Part shown: piece by piece, positions 6,297 to 7,779 of the stretch
Position numbering within the stretch: position 1 is the stretch's first letter
How the letters are laid out: every line of letters starts with the position of its first letter
Program-made: the position numbers and the translations under genes
The notes under the pieces: model-generated
The model's database searches: none
What the model was told of the DNA's origin: nothing
The model's input: the letters and a program-made list of their open reading frames with translations, nothing else
From: an uncultured Jannaschia sp.
Lineage (GTDB): Bacteria > Pseudomonadota > Alphaproteobacteria > Rhodobacterales > Rhodobacteraceae
Reading direction: 5' to 3'
DNA length: 7,779 nucleotides
NCBI GenBank assembly: GCA_937916365.1
Contig: CALFSY010000195.1
Span: 1 to 7,779, forward strand

Positions 6297-7048
6297 CCAG
6301 GTTGTGCCTGGTGTTGGTTTTATTGATCGTTCCGCATGTGGCGCATACCGAAGAGGTTGTGGCAGGCCTAAGCCAAGATGCAATTTCGATCACGGCCAAT
6401 TTCGCCGGATCGGAAATTTTGATTTTCGGTGCGGTTCGTCGCGCTGCCCCCCCCGACACATCCAGCCCGATAGAGGTAATTAATACCATCGAAGGGCCAA
6501 GCCGCCCCGTCACCGTGCGCCGCAAAAACCGCCGCCTTGGCATTTGGGTCAATACCGAAGCCTCAAACATCGATGCCGCCCCGACATTTTATGCCATTTC
6601 TACCACATCACAGTTGGCCGAGGTTTTGACCCAAACCGAAGATTTGCGCCACAACATTACCATCCCCCAGGCTATTCGCGCGGTAGGCACGGGTGTTGCC
6701 GATCAAGAAACGTTCACAGATGCGTTGATCCGCATTCGGCAATCACAAGATTTGTATCAGTTGAACGAGAACGCCGTGCGTTTTCGTGCCCAGACTTTGT
6801 TTGATACGACCGTGCAGTTGCCTGCAAACCTTGTCGAAGGGGCATATACCGCGCGCATCTTTTTGACCCGGGGGGGGGATGTTGTGGATATTCACCACCA
6901 AATTATTCAGGTGCGTAAGGTCGGGCTTGAAAGATTTATATATACATTGGCCCATGAATGGCCTTTGGTTTATGGGGTGCTGTCGCTTTTCCTTGCAATT
7001 TTTGCCGGATGGTTGGCCGCGGCTGTGTTTCGTTACATCCGCACATAA
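6293..7048 (+). CDS. Alph_Pro_TM / TIGR02186-family periplasmic protein with C-terminal membrane anchor, function unknown
   Basis: A 251-residue protein. A signal peptide (1-19, cleavage likely at AHT|EE) is followed by a periplasmic domain beginning VVAGLSQDAISITANFAGSE and then ILIFGAV, a hallmark of this alphaproteobacterial family. A single membrane helix lies at about 224-246, preceded by GLERFIYTLAHEWPL and followed by a short FRYIRT tail. Topology is therefore periplasmic domain out, C-terminus in. The start ATG 6293 shares ATGA with the permease stop and has a six-G run at 6281-6286 six bases upstream. No catalytic motif is recognised. Coupling to the TSUP gene suggests it is a subunit, regulator or substrate-presenting partner of that permease; this is inference. 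Oddity: a run of eight C (6447-6454) and a run of nine G (6870-6878) lie in the frame. The frame is intact as given. Confidence 0.88.
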   Translation: MTRLCLVLVLLIVPHVAHTEEVVAGLSQDAISITANFAGSEILIFGAVRRAAPPDTSSPIEVINTIEGPSRPVTVRRKNRRLGIWVNTEASNIDAAPTFYAISTTSQLAEVLTQTEDLRHNITIPQAIRAVGTGVADQETFTDALIRIRQSQDLYQLNENAVRFRAQTLFDTTVQLPANLVEGAYTARIFLTRGGDVVDIHHQIIQVRKVGLERFIYTLAHEWPLVYGVLSLFLAIFAGWLAAAVFRYIRT

Positions 7049-7101
7049 GATAATTATGAAAAATCCTAGCCCCTGGATGCAGAACATGGCATTGAGGCAC
7101 C

Positions 7102-7779
7102 ATGGCACAGACAAATGCGGTTTTTCTGCAAGGTAATCTTTTCCGGCATATCACAGTGATGTCGTTGACGGCATCTGTTGGTCTTGTCGCCGTGTTCTTG
7201 GTCGATTTCATCGACATGGTTTTCATTTCAATGTTGGGTAAGGAGGAGCTGGCCGCCGCTGTTGGCTATGCAGGGGCCATTTTGTTTTTTACCACATCGT
7301 TTGGCATTGGCATGGCCATCGCCGGGGGTGCTTTGGTGGCGCGTGCGTTGGGGGCAGGGGATGCGGCGTTGGCCCGGCGGCGGGCAACCAATACATTGAT
7401 TTATGGTGTAGCCTGGGGCGCGCTATTTAGCATTATTGTTTGGTTTTCATTACCATTTTTGGTGGGGTTGCTGGGCGCGCAGGGGCAGACGGCCGATTTA
7501 GCCGTTGGATATTTGCAGATTATTATTCCATCGTTGCCCATTCTTTTGGTCGGCATGGTTGGCGGGGCGATCTTGCGTGCCCATGGCGCCGCACGACGGG
7601 CCATGATGGCAACGATTTGGGGTGGCTTGGTCAATGCGGTGCTTGATCCGATCTTAATTTTTGGGCTTGACCTGGAATTAACGGGGGCGGCCCTGGCCTC
7701 GGTCTGTGCGCGTATCGTTATTGCTTTAACGGCGATTTTGCCGATTCTGCGCCACCATGGCGGGCTATGCCGCCCCAAT
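7102..7779 (+). CDS. MATE-family multidrug/cation efflux transporter (partial, N-terminal 226 codons)
   Basis: The frame stays open from ATG 7102 to the right edge. The first 226 residues carry about six hydrophobic spans in the MATE order: TM1 with VGLVAVFLVDFIDMVFISMLG (about 26-46), GxxMAIAGGALVARALGAGD (68-87), and the typical RAHGAARRAMMA (159-170) then NAVLDPILIFG (178-188). MATE proteins export drugs or metabolites in exchange for protons or sodium; the second half of the fold lies outside the window, and the substrate is unknown. The start is firm: an in-frame TGA at 7093-7095 excludes any earlier start, and GAGG (7094-7097) serves as a rather close Shine-Dalgarno sequence. It lies 53 bases after the previous gene on the same strand, so co-transcription is possible; a functional link is not shown. 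Confidence 0.92.
   Translation, partial: MAQTNAVFLQGNLFRHITVMSLTASVGLVAVFLVDFIDMVFISMLGKEELAAAVGYAGAILFFTTSFGIGMAIAGGALVARALGAGDAALARRRATNTLIYGVAWGALFSIIVWFSLPFLVGLLGAQGQTADLAVGYLQIIIPSLPILLVGMVGGAILRAHGAARRAMMATIWGGLVNAVLDPILIFGLDLELTGAALASVCARIVIALTAILPILRHHGGLCRPN

Noticed and set aside
7085..7104. CATGG / CCATG inverted repeat covering the MATE start codon
   Set aside because: Five pairs with a ten-base loop is too weak to claim regulation; the site overlaps a common restriction-like palindrome and may be chance.

Overview
The window reads as ordinary chromosome of an alphaproteobacterium, most likely of the Rhodobacteraceae/roseobacter type. The basis is gene content and protein flavour: a CcdA-thioredoxin pair, AroC, a TPP-riboswitch-controlled thiBPQ operon, and a TauE/SafE-like permease followed by an Alph_Pro_TM/TIGR02186 protein, a family that is essentially alphaproteobacterial. 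Base composition looks moderate rather than very GC-rich. No tRNA, rRNA, CRISPR array, insertion sequence, phage gene or attachment site was seen, and nothing suggests recent transfer. Family assignments rest on motif recognition by eye; no database search was run.

Layout. (1) Positions 1-598, plus strand: the tail of a CcdA-type membrane electron carrier, then an exported thioredoxin-like protein, together a probable periplasmic thiol-reduction unit. (2) Positions 674-1774, minus strand: aroC (chorismate synthase), convergent with the thioredoxin gene. A strong GC hairpin in the 75-base gap is a likely terminator for aroC. (3) Positions 1883-5273, plus strand: a candidate promoter, a complete TPP riboswitch aptamer, a hairpin that can hide the Shine-Dalgarno sequence, and the overlapping genes thiB-thiP-thiQ, a thiamine ABC importer. 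(4) Positions 5312-7048, plus strand: a candidate promoter, a TSUP-family permease, and a membrane-anchored periplasmic protein of unknown function joined to it by an ATGA overlap. (5) Positions 7102-7779, plus strand: the first 226 codons of a MATE-family efflux transporter, which runs off the right edge.

How the parts work together. The thi operon is a self-contained salvage unit: ThiB captures thiamine in the periplasm, ThiP is the two-domain membrane channel, ThiQ supplies ATP hydrolysis, and the leader RNA should shut the unit down when TPP is plentiful. The TSUP permease and its partner look like one functional pair, an anion exporter or importer plus a periplasm-facing accessory protein; substrate and mechanism cannot be read from the sequence. 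This pair is the least understood part of the window.

No clearly new system was found. The items most worth a second look are the TSUP/Alph_Pro_TM pair, the thioredoxin that appears to lack the fold's usual cis-proline, the likely translational control of thiB by the riboswitch, and two long homopolymer runs inside the Alph_Pro_TM gene.
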